NCBI RefSeq assembly: GCF_000737335.2
Contig: NZ_JMCC02000015.1
Span: 1 to 64,000 of the forward strand
Length of the DNA: 64,000 nt
DNA from: Enhygromyxa salina
GTDB taxonomy: Bacteria > Myxococcota_A > Polyangia > Nannocystales > Nannocystaceae
Direction: 5' to 3'
The notes beneath the pieces are model-generated. The model worked only from the letters and a program-made list of their open reading frames with translations. It was not told the DNA's origin and ran no database searches. The position numbers and the translations under genes are program-made. Shown piece after piece: positions 9,134-17,850 of this stretch. Position 1 is the first letter of the stretch. Each line of letters begins with the position of its first letter.

Positions 9134-10573
9134 GTGATCGCTTGGTCTCCCGTCCGTCTCGCATGTCTGGTGTTGGTTGTCCCCGTGTTCGCGTGCGGCG
9201 AGGTGGAGTCGCCGCCAGCCGACACCACCCAAACCGAGACGACCGGCGACGGCGACGGCGACGGTGACGGCGACGGCGACGGCGAAGCGCTGCGGCCCAA
9301 CTGGCACCAAGACGTTGCCCCCTTGGTCCACGGCAGCTGCGTTGGCTGTCACTACGAAGGAGGCATCGCCCCGTTCGCGCTCGAGACCTACGAGCAGTCC
9401 GCACCCTGGGCCGCGCTCATGAGCGAGGCCGTCAACGACGGGATCATGCCGCCGTGGGGCGCGATCGAGACCGAGGAGTGCCAGCCGGATCACACCTGGC
9501 TCGGCGACGCCCGCCTGTCCGAGACCCAGCGGCAGCTGCTCGCCGACTGGGCCAGCGCTGGAACGCCCGAGGGCAACCCCAGCGACGCGGTCGCGCTCCC
9601 CGAGCCGCCCAGCCTCGAGCTCGCCGACACCACGATCGTGCTGCAAAACCCGTCGCCGTTCACGGTTGGCGGCACCGCGGACAGCTTCGTGTGCATGGTC
9701 GTCGATCCCGGAAACGAGACGGACGTGTGGGTCACCGGCGTGCAGATCGTCCCCGACAACACCGAGGTCGTGCACCACGTACTGACCTATATCGACAGCG
9801 AGGCGGCCTCGGACGCGCTCGTTGACGCGGACGGCAAGTTCAGCTGCCCAGGCGGGTTCGTGTCCCTGAGCGGGACCTCGCAGATCAGCACCTGGGTCCC
9901 CGGCGGCGTCCCAACCGAGACCCCGCCCGACGTCGGGTTCCCGATGCCCGTCGGCTCGAAGGTCATCATGGCCTACCACTACCACCCAACTGGCGCTGGC
10001 GACGAGGTTGACCAGAGCGCCGTCGCGCTGCGCTGGACCGAGGACAAGCCGGGGCTGACCGGCTACATGGGCGTGTTTGGTGCGATCTTCAACGGCAACG
10101 ACGTCGACCCCGGGCCCAACGACCCCAACGGCGTCCCCGTGTTCGAGATCCCCCCGAACGTCTCGGACCACGTCGAGACGATCACCTACACAATCCCCGC
10201 CCTGCTGCCGCCCGTTGACCTGTTCACAATGGGCACGCACATGCACTACGTCGGCGTCGACATGAAGATCTGGGTCGAGCGAAACGGGCAGGAGCTGTGC
10301 TGGCTGCAGACCCCGCGCTGGGACTTCAACTGGCAGCGGCTGTATGACATCGACGCGCCGATCGGCCAGATGCCCAAGGTCCAAGGCGGCGACGTGATCA
10401 AGCTGCGCTGCACCTACGACAACACGCTGAACAACCCCGCGCTGGTTCAGGCGCTCGAGCAGCAAGGGTTGTCGGAGCCGATCACGATCGGCGTGGGTGA
10501 GTCCAGCCTCGAAGAGATGTGCGCGATGCTGTTTGGGATCGCCACTGATCTGCCGCTGGGTGACTTTTTCTAG
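9134..10573 (+). CDS. Heme-c / dicopper monooxygenase-like lipoprotein
   Basis: About 479 residues: lipoprotein signal (lipobox VFAC, Cys ~21), Gly-Asp linker, then one heme-c motif CVGCH (~69-73). The following two-domain core resembles copper type II ascorbate-dependent monooxygenases (PHM and dopamine beta-monooxygenase). Candidate copper ligands are visible: HH at 214-215 plus a His of the YHYHP segment (282/284) for the first copper, and HMH at 369/371 plus the Met of 'EEMC' (462) for the second. PHM-family enzymes hydroxylate C-H bonds using O2 and two single-electron copper sites; here the heme domain could supply the electrons (inference). The substrate is unknown. The GTG start at 9134 opens a standard signal peptide. 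Confidence 0.82.
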   Translation: MIAWSPVRLACLVLVVPVFACGEVESPPADTTQTETTGDGDGDGDGDGDGEALRPNWHQDVAPLVHGSCVGCHYEGGIAPFALETYEQSAPWAALMSEAVNDGIMPPWGAIETEECQPDHTWLGDARLSETQRQLLADWASAGTPEGNPSDAVALPEPPSLELADTTIVLQNPSPFTVGGTADSFVCMVVDPGNETDVWVTGVQIVPDNTEVVHHVLTYIDSEAASDALVDADGKFSCPGGFVSLSGTSQISTWVPGGVPTETPPDVGFPMPVGSKVIMAYHYHPTGAGDEVDQSAVALRWTEDKPGLTGYMGVFGAIFNGNDVDPGPNDPNGVPVFEIPPNVSDHVETITYTIPALLPPVDLFTMGTHMHYVGVDMKIWVERNGQELCWLQTPRWDFNWQRLYDIDAPIGQMPKVQGGDVIKLRCTYDNTLNNPALVQALEQQGLSEPITIGVGESSLEEMCAMLFGIATDLPLGDFF

Positions 10574-10746
10574 GGGCCCGTCACGCGCATCGCTGTGGGC
10601 TGATCCCGTCGGGATCGCAACAACTCATGGTCGATTCAAACATGCGAGCAGTGGTGAATGCGATGGTGACGACTCCCGGACTGATGGCGCTGCGGGTGCT
10701 CTCGCAAGCGCGCAAGCGCCCCTGCTTTTGCGGTATGTCTCGAGCG

Positions 10747-13677
10747 ATGAAACGTTGGGTTCCAGAAGACAGCATGCAAATGCCCTGTTTCGCCGTGCGA
10801 AAGCCAGGGGCAATCTCATCGGCTGCCATGGCGTTGCTGCTCACGGCGAGCATGAGCGCGTGCAAGGGTGACGACATTGCGGACGGCGACGGCGCGAGCG
10901 AGACCGGGACCGAGACCGAGACCGAGACCGGGGATGAAGGCGAGGTGCCCGATCCCGAGCAAGACTCGGAGCGAATCACCGGTATCGGCGTCGGTGGGGG
11001 CCCTGACGAGCTGACCTACTCGGGGCTCGACTCTCTGGAGGAGGAGGTCTGGGGCCCTGCTGCCTACGTCGTCGATCACCTCGGGCTCAATTGGCTCGCG
11101 GACGGGCCCGGCCACAAGATCCTCGTGATCGACGACGACGGCGAGATCGTCGATCGCTACGATCTCGAGGGCCTGGTCCGGGGCATCAGCGACATCGAGG
11201 TGACCAAGACCCACGTCTATGTGCTCATGGTTGGGGGCCAGACGCCGATCATCGCGCGGGCGGGCCGAAACGACGTTGACGCGACGGCCTGGGAGACCTT
11301 CGACATCCCCGCCGAGATCGACGTCGCCGACATCACCGGCCTGCGCAAGCACGGCGACGGTGGCGTGGCGCTCGAGCTGGCGTTTGGCCGCGAGCACCTG
11401 CCGCTGTTTGCCGAGGACGGGACCTCGATCGCCGCGCCGGGTGCCCCGATCTCGACGTACCAGGTCGATGGCCACAGCGTCGCGTTGGTGGCCGCGACCG
11501 GCCTGCCGGCGGCCAACCTGTCGGTTGCGTCGTTGCTCGTCGATGACGTCGAGGTCGCGACGATCGAGACCGCGGGCTTGCTCGGCGACTTCGCGCTGAT
11601 CGGCGTGACGCCCGATGGCGACATGTGGCTGCGGGTCGCCGACGTCGGGATCCTCGAGGGTGCCTTTGTCACGCGCATGCTCGCCTATCGCTACGCCCTC
11701 GACGGGACGCTGATGCAGGCGGTCGAGATGCCGATGCGCAACGAGCTGGTCTGGGTCGAGCATCGAATGACGATGGATCCCGAGGGCGAGCTGCGGGTCA
11801 TGAGCACGGGCGCCGACGAGGCGTCGCTGCGGCGGCCGGTCGACATCGGCGTGGCCACGCCGCTGGTGTTCCCTCCAGGCGTGACGCCCTACCTCCCCGT
11901 GTCCAACTCGGGCGCGACCCAGGCCGGCGGCGCGGGCCTCGGGAACTTCGACCCCGGGACCGGGGGTGGCCTCGAGGGCGACGAGGGCCAGTGCATGAGC
12001 CGCGAAGAGATCATGCAGCGGGCGTACGCGTACGCGAATTTCGAGGCGGTCTACAACGCCCAGCACATGCAGACCTGCCCTGGCCGGACGCCGGTCGCCT
12101 ACTTTCAGCAACACCTCGGCCAGACGATCCGGGGCGTCGCCTACAAATACGCGGGGCACATCGAGGTCAGCACCTACGCCAACGCGGTCGCCAACAACTA
12201 CACGGTCGGCGACCTCAACACCAAGACCGACAAGGCCGTCGACGGGTGCTCCTACGGGGTCGATTGCTCGGGCTTCGTGAGCAAGGCGTGGCTGTCCGGG
12301 CACCGCACGACCAGCTCCCTGCACACCGCCAGCTACGGGCTCGATAGCTACGACGCGCTGCTGCCTGGCGACGCCCTCAACAAGCCGGGCTCGCACGTGC
12401 GGCTGGTCGCCGAGCACCTCGGGGGCTATGGCGTGAAGGTCATCGAAGCCACGGTCGGCAGCGAGCGCATGCGTGTGATCGTCCGCGACATCTCTTGGGG
12501 CAACGCGGGCTACGCCGCCGGCTATGCGCCGGTCCGCTACAACAACGTCTGCCCCGACCTCCCGCCGCCGCCGCCAGAGACCACCACCCACTTGGTCTTC
12601 GACGTCAGCGGCTATCTCCCGGACGGCTCGGGCTACGTCCCGGTCGGGCCAGCACGGGTGCTCGACACCCGCATCGATGGCCAGGAGTTTGTTGGCCCGC
12701 TCGCGCATGACGAGACCATCTCGGTCACCCTGGCGGGCAAGGCCGGTCTCCCGGCCGCGGCCCAGCTGGGCGCGGTCGTGCTCAACGTCGCGATCGCCGA
12801 TCCCCAAGGAAAGGGCTTCCTCGCCGCGTACCCCGACGCGCCCTACCCGGGCAACTCGAGCATCAACTTCGCGGCCGGTGAGGCGACCCCGGGTCTCGTG
12901 ATTGTGGATCCAGGCGCCGACGGCAAGGTCGAGCTTCATCACATTTCGCCCAACGGCGGCTCGCAGGTGGTCGTCGACACATTTGGCTACTTTCCGCCGG
13001 CCGCCGACATCCACATGGTCACGCCGGCGCGGGTGTTCGACTCGCGCGACCCGGAGTTCGGGGCCACGGTGGTCGCGGCCGGGACCAAGGAGCTGCAGCT
13101 CGCGGGCGTCGGCGGGATCCCGCTCGCGGGGGTCGGCGCGGTCATAGCCAACCTCGCCGCCATCACCCCGGCCGGGCCCGGCTACGCGACGATCTACGAG
13201 TCCGGCACGCCGAAGCCGGTGACCTCCAACCTCAACTACCTCGCGGGCGCGGTCCGCTCGAACCTCGTCATCATTCCGGTATCGGCCGACGGCTTCGCCA
13301 CGCTCTTTACCCTGGAGGACGCCGACTACGTCGTCGACGTGCTCGGGTGGTTTGGCGAGGGTGTCGACTTCCAGTCGATCTCGCCGGTGCGGCTTCGGGA
13401 TACCCGCGAGGACGACGCCGGACCGATCGGCCACGAAGGATCGATCTTGGTGGATGTCATCGGCGCCGCGACGATCCCCGAAGGCGTCACGGCGGTGTTT
13501 GGCAACCTGACCGCGGCCCAGCCGACGTTGCGGGGCTATCTGCAGATCTACCCGGACGCGGTGCCGGGCACCGCGAACGTCAACTTCATCGGGGGGAAGG
13601 TCGCCTCCAACGCCGTGCTCACCGAGGTCTCGGCCAACGGCGCCGTCCACATTCGGGTCGTGATCCCGCCGCCCTGA
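10747..13677 (+). CDS. Large NlpC/P60-like lipoprotein with C-terminal LDTR repeats
   Basis: About 976 residues. A lipoprotein signal (lipobox around SMSAC) is followed by a Thr-Glu linker. Residues ~80-400 are propeller-like beta segments. Residues ~410-600 contain a papain-like signature: 'DCSGFVSKAWL' with candidate nucleophile Cys ~507, and 'GSHVRLV' with candidate His ~550, as in NlpC/P60 peptidoglycan peptidases. Three tandem beta modules follow a Pro-rich hinge, each starting with an ARVLDTR/ARVFDSR/VRLRDTR motif (~636, 761, 881) and containing 'VVDTFGYF'-type strands; such modules are common in secreted actinobacterial proteins. A cell-wall or surface amidase/adhesin is likely. Start uncertain: in-frame ATGs at 10627, 10747, 10774 and 10780. 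Confidence 0.8.
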   Translation: MKRWVPEDSMQMPCFAVRKPGAISSAAMALLLTASMSACKGDDIADGDGASETGTETETETGDEGEVPDPEQDSERITGIGVGGGPDELTYSGLDSLEEEVWGPAAYVVDHLGLNWLADGPGHKILVIDDDGEIVDRYDLEGLVRGISDIEVTKTHVYVLMVGGQTPIIARAGRNDVDATAWETFDIPAEIDVADITGLRKHGDGGVALELAFGREHLPLFAEDGTSIAAPGAPISTYQVDGHSVALVAATGLPAANLSVASLLVDDVEVATIETAGLLGDFALIGVTPDGDMWLRVADVGILEGAFVTRMLAYRYALDGTLMQAVEMPMRNELVWVEHRMTMDPEGELRVMSTGADEASLRRPVDIGVATPLVFPPGVTPYLPVSNSGATQAGGAGLGNFDPGTGGGLEGDEGQCMSREEIMQRAYAYANFEAVYNAQHMQTCPGRTPVAYFQQHLGQTIRGVAYKYAGHIEVSTYANAVANNYTVGDLNTKTDKAVDGCSYGVDCSGFVSKAWLSGHRTTSSLHTASYGLDSYDALLPGDALNKPGSHVRLVAEHLGGYGVKVIEATVGSERMRVIVRDISWGNAGYAAGYAPVRYNNVCPDLPPPPPETTTHLVFDVSGYLPDGSGYVPVGPARVLDTRIDGQEFVGPLAHDETISVTLAGKAGLPAAAQLGAVVLNVAIADPQGKGFLAAYPDAPYPGNSSINFAAGEATPGLVIVDPGADGKVELHHISPNGGSQVVVDTFGYFPPAADIHMVTPARVFDSRDPEFGATVVAAGTKELQLAGVGGIPLAGVGAVIANLAAITPAGPGYATIYESGTPKPVTSNLNYLAGAVRSNLVIIPVSADGFATLFTLEDADYVVDVLGWFGEGVDFQSISPVRLRDTREDDAGPIGHEGSILVDVIGAATIPEGVTAVFGNLTAAQPTLRGYLQIYPDAVPGTANVNFIGGKVASNAVLTEVSANGAVHIRVVIPPP

Positions 13678-13821
13678 GCGCGCGCTGTGAGGCCGAAAGC
13701 CCGGCGGCGGACCGACGACGAGGGGGGCATGGCTGGTAGCGATCGTCCAGCCCTATGCATGCGCCTGTGCGCGTAGCCCTCGTAGTCTGCCGCTGGGCGA
13801 CTTCCACTAGTCCGTCCGCAC

Positions 13822-15540
13822 TCACAGCGCGGGCGACACAGCGCGCGAGCGTCGATCTCGTGGGCCGGGCTCCGGCTGCTCGATACCGGTTGGTTGGGCA
13901 GGCGCGAGCTCGGTGTGCAGGTTTGGCGTCGGCGCCAGCACGGCGTCGCGGCCAAGCACGAAGCTCTGTTCTTGAACGACCAGCCGATAGGCCGCGTCCA
14001 GGGCCAGCGCGCGCGCGGGCGAGGGGATCAGCAGCGGCGTGACGTCCTGGGCGAGCGCGTCAATGATCTCGCGTTGCGGCTCGCCACGCTCGTCAAAGAA
14101 GCGAGCGAGCAGCTCTTGGTTGGCCCGAAAATCATCGCCCGCGCCGTTGTGGATCAGGTAGGTCGCGTACTCGCCCAAGCCGTCCGCGCGGGTGTGATCG
14201 CCGACGCGATACCCATGGTCCGCGGCAGCGTGGATCCAGCCGCGCCCCGGCGCCTGCGCGCCAAGCTTGCGACCAAACGAGTAGATGCCGTCATCCGTGG
14301 CCCCAACCCCCGAATGGCAGCCCACGCAGAACATGGTCTCTTCTACGGTCTGCGGTCGGAGCTGGCCGCCCGCGTCTTCGATGAATCCCTGGTAGACCCA
14401 GCCGATGCCATTGTCGACGCCGCGCTCGAGCTGGCCAATCACGTCGCGGACGCGATCGGGGAAGTCGATGCGCTGCTTCGCGTCCTCGGCGGCGGCCTCG
14501 TCGAGCTCGGAGTAGCTCAGCGCGCTGCGCTTGCGAGCGTAGCGGAGCTCTTTCATGCGGGGCGCCATCACGACCTGTTCGGTCTGCGTCACGTCTAGAT
14601 AGCGGACGCTGTGCAGCAGCTCGGTGCCCACGGGAAACAGGCCGGCGGCGAGCCCGATCTCGCCCTGGTCCTGGGCAACCCCCGCCGCGCCGACCCAGCG
14701 CATGGTCTGACCTCGCAGCGGCGCCCACTGGAAGCGAATTCGCGTCGCGGTGCCCAAGCTGCCGTCGCCGTCGAGGTCGACGCCCAGCGGCCGCTCCGAT
14801 GTTGGGTCGATCACCACGTCCGCCCGCGTGATCAGGGCTTCGAGAATTGCGAGGTTGAGCTCGTAGACCTCGAGGCTCTCGGTGCCCCGCGCGTTGCGAC
14901 GAAACACAGGCGGCAGCCGGATCAGCGCGTCTCCAAGCGACCCGCCGTTGGTCGGAAAGAACGCGCCCGGCATCGGCCGAAACGCGTAGGCGCGCCAGCC
15001 GGTCGCCGTGCCATCGGGGCTGCGGTCAAACCCGCGCTGGTCAAACTCGAACCACGCGTCGGGGGTGTACCCGCTCCACACGCCGTCGCCGTTCGGATCC
15101 CAAGCCGAGGGCGGCGTCGCGAGGCGATCCGCGAGCAGCAACGCGTCACCCTCGCGGTAGTTGGAGTCCCGGACGTAGCGCAGCAGCTCGGCAGTGTCGG
15201 TCGCGGCGATCGCGGCGGACCGATCCACCCGCAGATTTGTCCATGGGTTGGTCAGCGCGGGATCAGGAAGATCGTAGGCCAATTGCACCGAGCCATCGGC
15301 CACAAAATTGGGCCGCCAGCCGTCGTGATGGCACGCAAAGCAAGGATTGTGGACTCCGCCGTCTGCGTCGATCGTGTCGGCGTAGCATTGCGACGGGATG
15401 TAAGCGCTGGCGTTGGCCGCCACACGGGTGGCCGGCACAACCTGGTCTTCGCCAGGCTCGACCTCGGCCGGCGAATGTTCGGAGGCGGCCGCGTTGCAGG
15501 CGGTGACCAGGAGCAAGAGCGAGATGGAAAGTCGATGCAT
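13822..15540 (-). CDS. Diheme cytochrome c lipoprotein
   Basis: About 572 residues from the ATG at 15540, which starts a lipoprotein signal (MHRLSISLLLLVTAC). Two CxxCH heme-binding motifs are far apart: CFACHH at ~67-71 and CVGCHS at ~405-409. The region between them is rich in aromatic and Asp residues (DPNGDGVWSGYTPDAWFEF). This layout matches large uncharacterised periplasmic or surface diheme proteins of myxobacteria and planctomycetes; the electron partner is unknown. It faces the large NlpC/P60-like gene tail to tail. An upstream ATG at 15567 would add nine residues before the signal. Confidence 0.82.
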   Translation of the reverse strand: MHRLSISLLLLVTACNAAASEHSPAEVEPGEDQVVPATRVAANASAYIPSQCYADTIDADGGVHNPCFACHHDGWRPNFVADGSVQLAYDLPDPALTNPWTNLRVDRSAAIAATDTAELLRYVRDSNYREGDALLLADRLATPPSAWDPNGDGVWSGYTPDAWFEFDQRGFDRSPDGTATGWRAYAFRPMPGAFFPTNGGSLGDALIRLPPVFRRNARGTESLEVYELNLAILEALITRADVVIDPTSERPLGVDLDGDGSLGTATRIRFQWAPLRGQTMRWVGAAGVAQDQGEIGLAAGLFPVGTELLHSVRYLDVTQTEQVVMAPRMKELRYARKRSALSYSELDEAAAEDAKQRIDFPDRVRDVIGQLERGVDNGIGWVYQGFIEDAGGQLRPQTVEETMFCVGCHSGVGATDDGIYSFGRKLGAQAPGRGWIHAAADHGYRVGDHTRADGLGEYATYLIHNGAGDDFRANQELLARFFDERGEPQREIIDALAQDVTPLLIPSPARALALDAAYRLVVQEQSFVLGRDAVLAPTPNLHTELAPAQPTGIEQPEPGPRDRRSRAVSPAL

Positions 15541-15623
15541 TGCGCGAACCCGGCCAGAGCCGTCCATACGATCATGACCGGGCGACCTCGTCGGTGACGA
15601 GGCCGCCCGCGTGAAGCGTGGGG

Positions 15624-17663
15624 TCAGTCCATCGCCGGAAACGGACCCAGGTACCCGTCGTAGGCGGCCGCGTCGGCGGGGTCCATCAGCTTGTCCGAAT
15701 CGGACTCATCGTAAGGATGCTGAATCACGCTCTTCAGATACGCGAATCCATTGATGTTCGGGTACCAGTACGGCGAGGTCGTCTCGGATCCGTAGGGCGT
15801 CGTCTGCACCCGCGTCAGCTTGCCGGTATTCAGCTCGTACGACCAGATCACGTCGTTTTGGTGAGCGCCGGTGTCCTCGCCAATGATCAAGGTGTCGTAG
15901 CCCCGAATGTAGGTCACGTTGTCGGGGTTGGCGATGCCATTGACGCTGCAGCTGTTGCCAGCGAAGGGGCTCGCGTCGGGGTAGCTGATCTCTTGGCCGG
16001 CCACCAGCGGCCGCCAGTTCCCCGCGACCCAGTCGCTGGCGTAGAGCGTTGACGGCGAGAGATCCAGCGCATACACGGCGCCGCAGCGGTTGCTCTGAAC
16101 GCGGATGTCGTTCGGACCGCCAAGGTCGTACTTGGTGTTGGGGGTGTTGTTCTTGGCGTTGTCCTCCATGCCGTTCTCGACCGCGGACATCGCAATGAAC
16201 AACGTGTGATTATCGGGATCCAGGGCGATCCCCTCTTCCTTGCGCAGCTCGACCGTGGCCCCGAGCATCGCGGCGTAGCGACGGGTCTCGAGCCGTGACG
16301 CCGCGACCTCCATGCCCGGCTGCAGCGCCAAGCACTCGAGGCCCGCGTCCCCGGCGTTGAGCGAGGTGAAGCCATCGGGGCACTCGCCGGTTGGCTGATC
16401 GTTGCCGTCGAGCAGAGGATCTGCGCTGGCAAAGATGTCGCTGAACACGACCCCGGCCTCGATGATCGCGCCGACCTCCGCGTTCGAGGCGTGGCCAAGC
16501 GCGATCCAGTCGATGTCCGCGGAGCCAGCCCCAACGGCGCTGGTCTGGTACCACTTCATCGCATACAGCTTGCCCGCGCTCAGATCCCCCGGGTTGTCGG
16601 CGATGAACATGTACAGTCCAACGTTGGATCCGTCGTCCGTGATGTAGACCGTGCGTTGATCGGGCATCACGTAGGCCAGCTCGATCGCGCTGCGCCCCAT
16701 GCTGTAGTGCTTGGTGACCTCGTACGACGCGTCTTCGCTGACCACGACCTCGACCGGGTAGCCATGGTGGTAGGGATCAAAGCCCGCCGCTTTCACCTGG
16801 TCCAGGGTCAGATCCAGCAGGTCGTCGTTGTTGTCATCACTATAAATGTCCAGCTTCCAGTAGCGGAGCATGGGAATTGCGTAGCTGCCCAGATCCTCGA
16901 CGATCTGCGCCGCCTCGAACTCGCGGCCGTCGGGGGGATACTCTTCGCCGCCAAGGTGCGTGTTCCAGGGTGTCACGCTGCCAGCGCACGGGATCCATAG
17001 ACCGTCGACCTCGGAGAAGTCGATGGGCGTGGTCGAGACGGGGGTCAGCTCACCAGTCGAGCGATCTTGCTCGAGCTCCGACAGGTACATTCCGCCCGGT
17101 CGCGACTCGAAGTGGATGACCGAGAAGATCTTGTCGCCGATCGGCAGCAGCGAGCTGAAGTCGGCCGAGGACGAGACAAACTCCGAGGCGTCCTCATTGA
17201 GCACGGGGTCGCCGTCTTTGTCGACGATCAGGCCAAATGTTCCGCCGCCCTCAGGCTGATCGCCGCTGCGAAACACGGTGTGGAAACCAATCTCATGGCT
17301 GACGTGGTCGACCTGTGCGCGCGGGGACGCGAGCACCGATCGCTTGGCCTCGTCCGTCGCCGGGAATTCGACGGGATCGAAGATCAAGCTGCGGGCGTTC
17401 TGGCCGGGCTCGCCGGGATCTCCGGGCTCGCCGGGATCTCCGGGCTCGCCGGGATCTCCGGGCTCGCCGGGGTCCCCCGGATCGCCGGGATCCCCCGGAT
17501 CCCCAGGCTCGCCGGGGCCACTCGACTTGCCCGTGTCGCCGGTCTCGCCGGTGTCCGCGGTGGTGGTGTCGTCGCCACAGCCCACGGATGCGGTGCTAAG
17601 CACGAGCGCGAGGCCGAGCAAGCTGGGGTGGGACAGAGTCGTGAATTCGAGCAGGTTGCGCAT
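15624..17663 (-). CDS. phoX: PhoX-family alkaline phosphatase lipoprotein
   Basis: Secreted phosphatase of the PhoX (DUF839) family, 679 residues, expected to release phosphate from organic esters using calcium and iron cofactors. A lipoprotein signal ends at Cys 29 (ASVGC). The linker consists of about 12 collagen-like Gly-Asp/Glu-Pro triplets (~50-87), unlike the Gly-Asp linkers elsewhere. The catalytic region includes the family signature SVTPWNTHLGGEEYPPD (here H and GG in place of the more usual bulky residues) and conserved EEGIALDPDN and YIRGYDTLIIGED segments. It is the first of several extracellular phosphoester hydrolases down to 27 kb. A convincing Pho box was not found upstream. 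Confidence 0.88.
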   Translation of the reverse strand: MRNLLEFTTLSHPSLLGLALVLSTASVGCGDDTTTADTGETGDTGKSSGPGEPGDPGDPGDPGDPGEPGDPGEPGDPGEPGDPGEPGQNARSLIFDPVEFPATDEAKRSVLASPRAQVDHVSHEIGFHTVFRSGDQPEGGGTFGLIVDKDGDPVLNEDASEFVSSSADFSSLLPIGDKIFSVIHFESRPGGMYLSELEQDRSTGELTPVSTTPIDFSEVDGLWIPCAGSVTPWNTHLGGEEYPPDGREFEAAQIVEDLGSYAIPMLRYWKLDIYSDDNNDDLLDLTLDQVKAAGFDPYHHGYPVEVVVSEDASYEVTKHYSMGRSAIELAYVMPDQRTVYITDDGSNVGLYMFIADNPGDLSAGKLYAMKWYQTSAVGAGSADIDWIALGHASNAEVGAIIEAGVVFSDIFASADPLLDGNDQPTGECPDGFTSLNAGDAGLECLALQPGMEVAASRLETRRYAAMLGATVELRKEEGIALDPDNHTLFIAMSAVENGMEDNAKNNTPNTKYDLGGPNDIRVQSNRCGAVYALDLSPSTLYASDWVAGNWRPLVAGQEISYPDASPFAGNSCSVNGIANPDNVTYIRGYDTLIIGEDTGAHQNDVIWSYELNTGKLTRVQTTPYGSETTSPYWYPNINGFAYLKSVIQHPYDESDSDKLMDPADAAAYDGYLGPFPAMD
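17404..17515. repeat. 18-bp tandem repeat encoding collagen-like linker
   Basis: Three perfect 18-bp units (17404-17421, 17422-17439, 17440-17457) are followed by degenerate copies to about 17515, inside the phoX-like gene. They encode (Gly-Asp-Pro-Gly-Glu-Pro) on the minus strand. Perfect copies suggest recent slippage expansion, and unit gain or loss would keep the frame. Confidence 0.85.
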
Positions 17664-17850
17664 GTGTGGCAGGTGGCCGCTTGGGCCTGGCGAACATCAC
17701 CACACGGGGTTTCAGCTTGGTGACATGTCGCTCACTGCCGGGCTACGAGTGCCGAACATTGGTGAGACGGGCACGCGACACACAGGTGAACCCGCGCGAT
17801 CGGAGATTCGCCAGTGGTCAGCTTTGATCAGGTTGCCCGCTCTTGGGCGA

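Noticed and set aside
10602..10616. GATCCC-GTC-GGGATC hairpin after the copper monooxygenase gene as a terminator
   Set aside because: Only six pairs and no T-run; too weak to call.
10816..13650. A 944-codon minus-strand frame opposite the NlpC/P60-like gene
   Set aside because: Asp/Val/Arg-rich shadow caused by codon bias; no protein motif, while the plus strand has a signal peptide, catalytic motifs and repeats.
17664..17850. Pho box upstream of the PhoX gene
   Set aside because: A loose TGTCACC-N4-TGAAACC match was seen on the minus strand, but it lacks the direct-repeat consensus, so phosphate control is not claimed from it.
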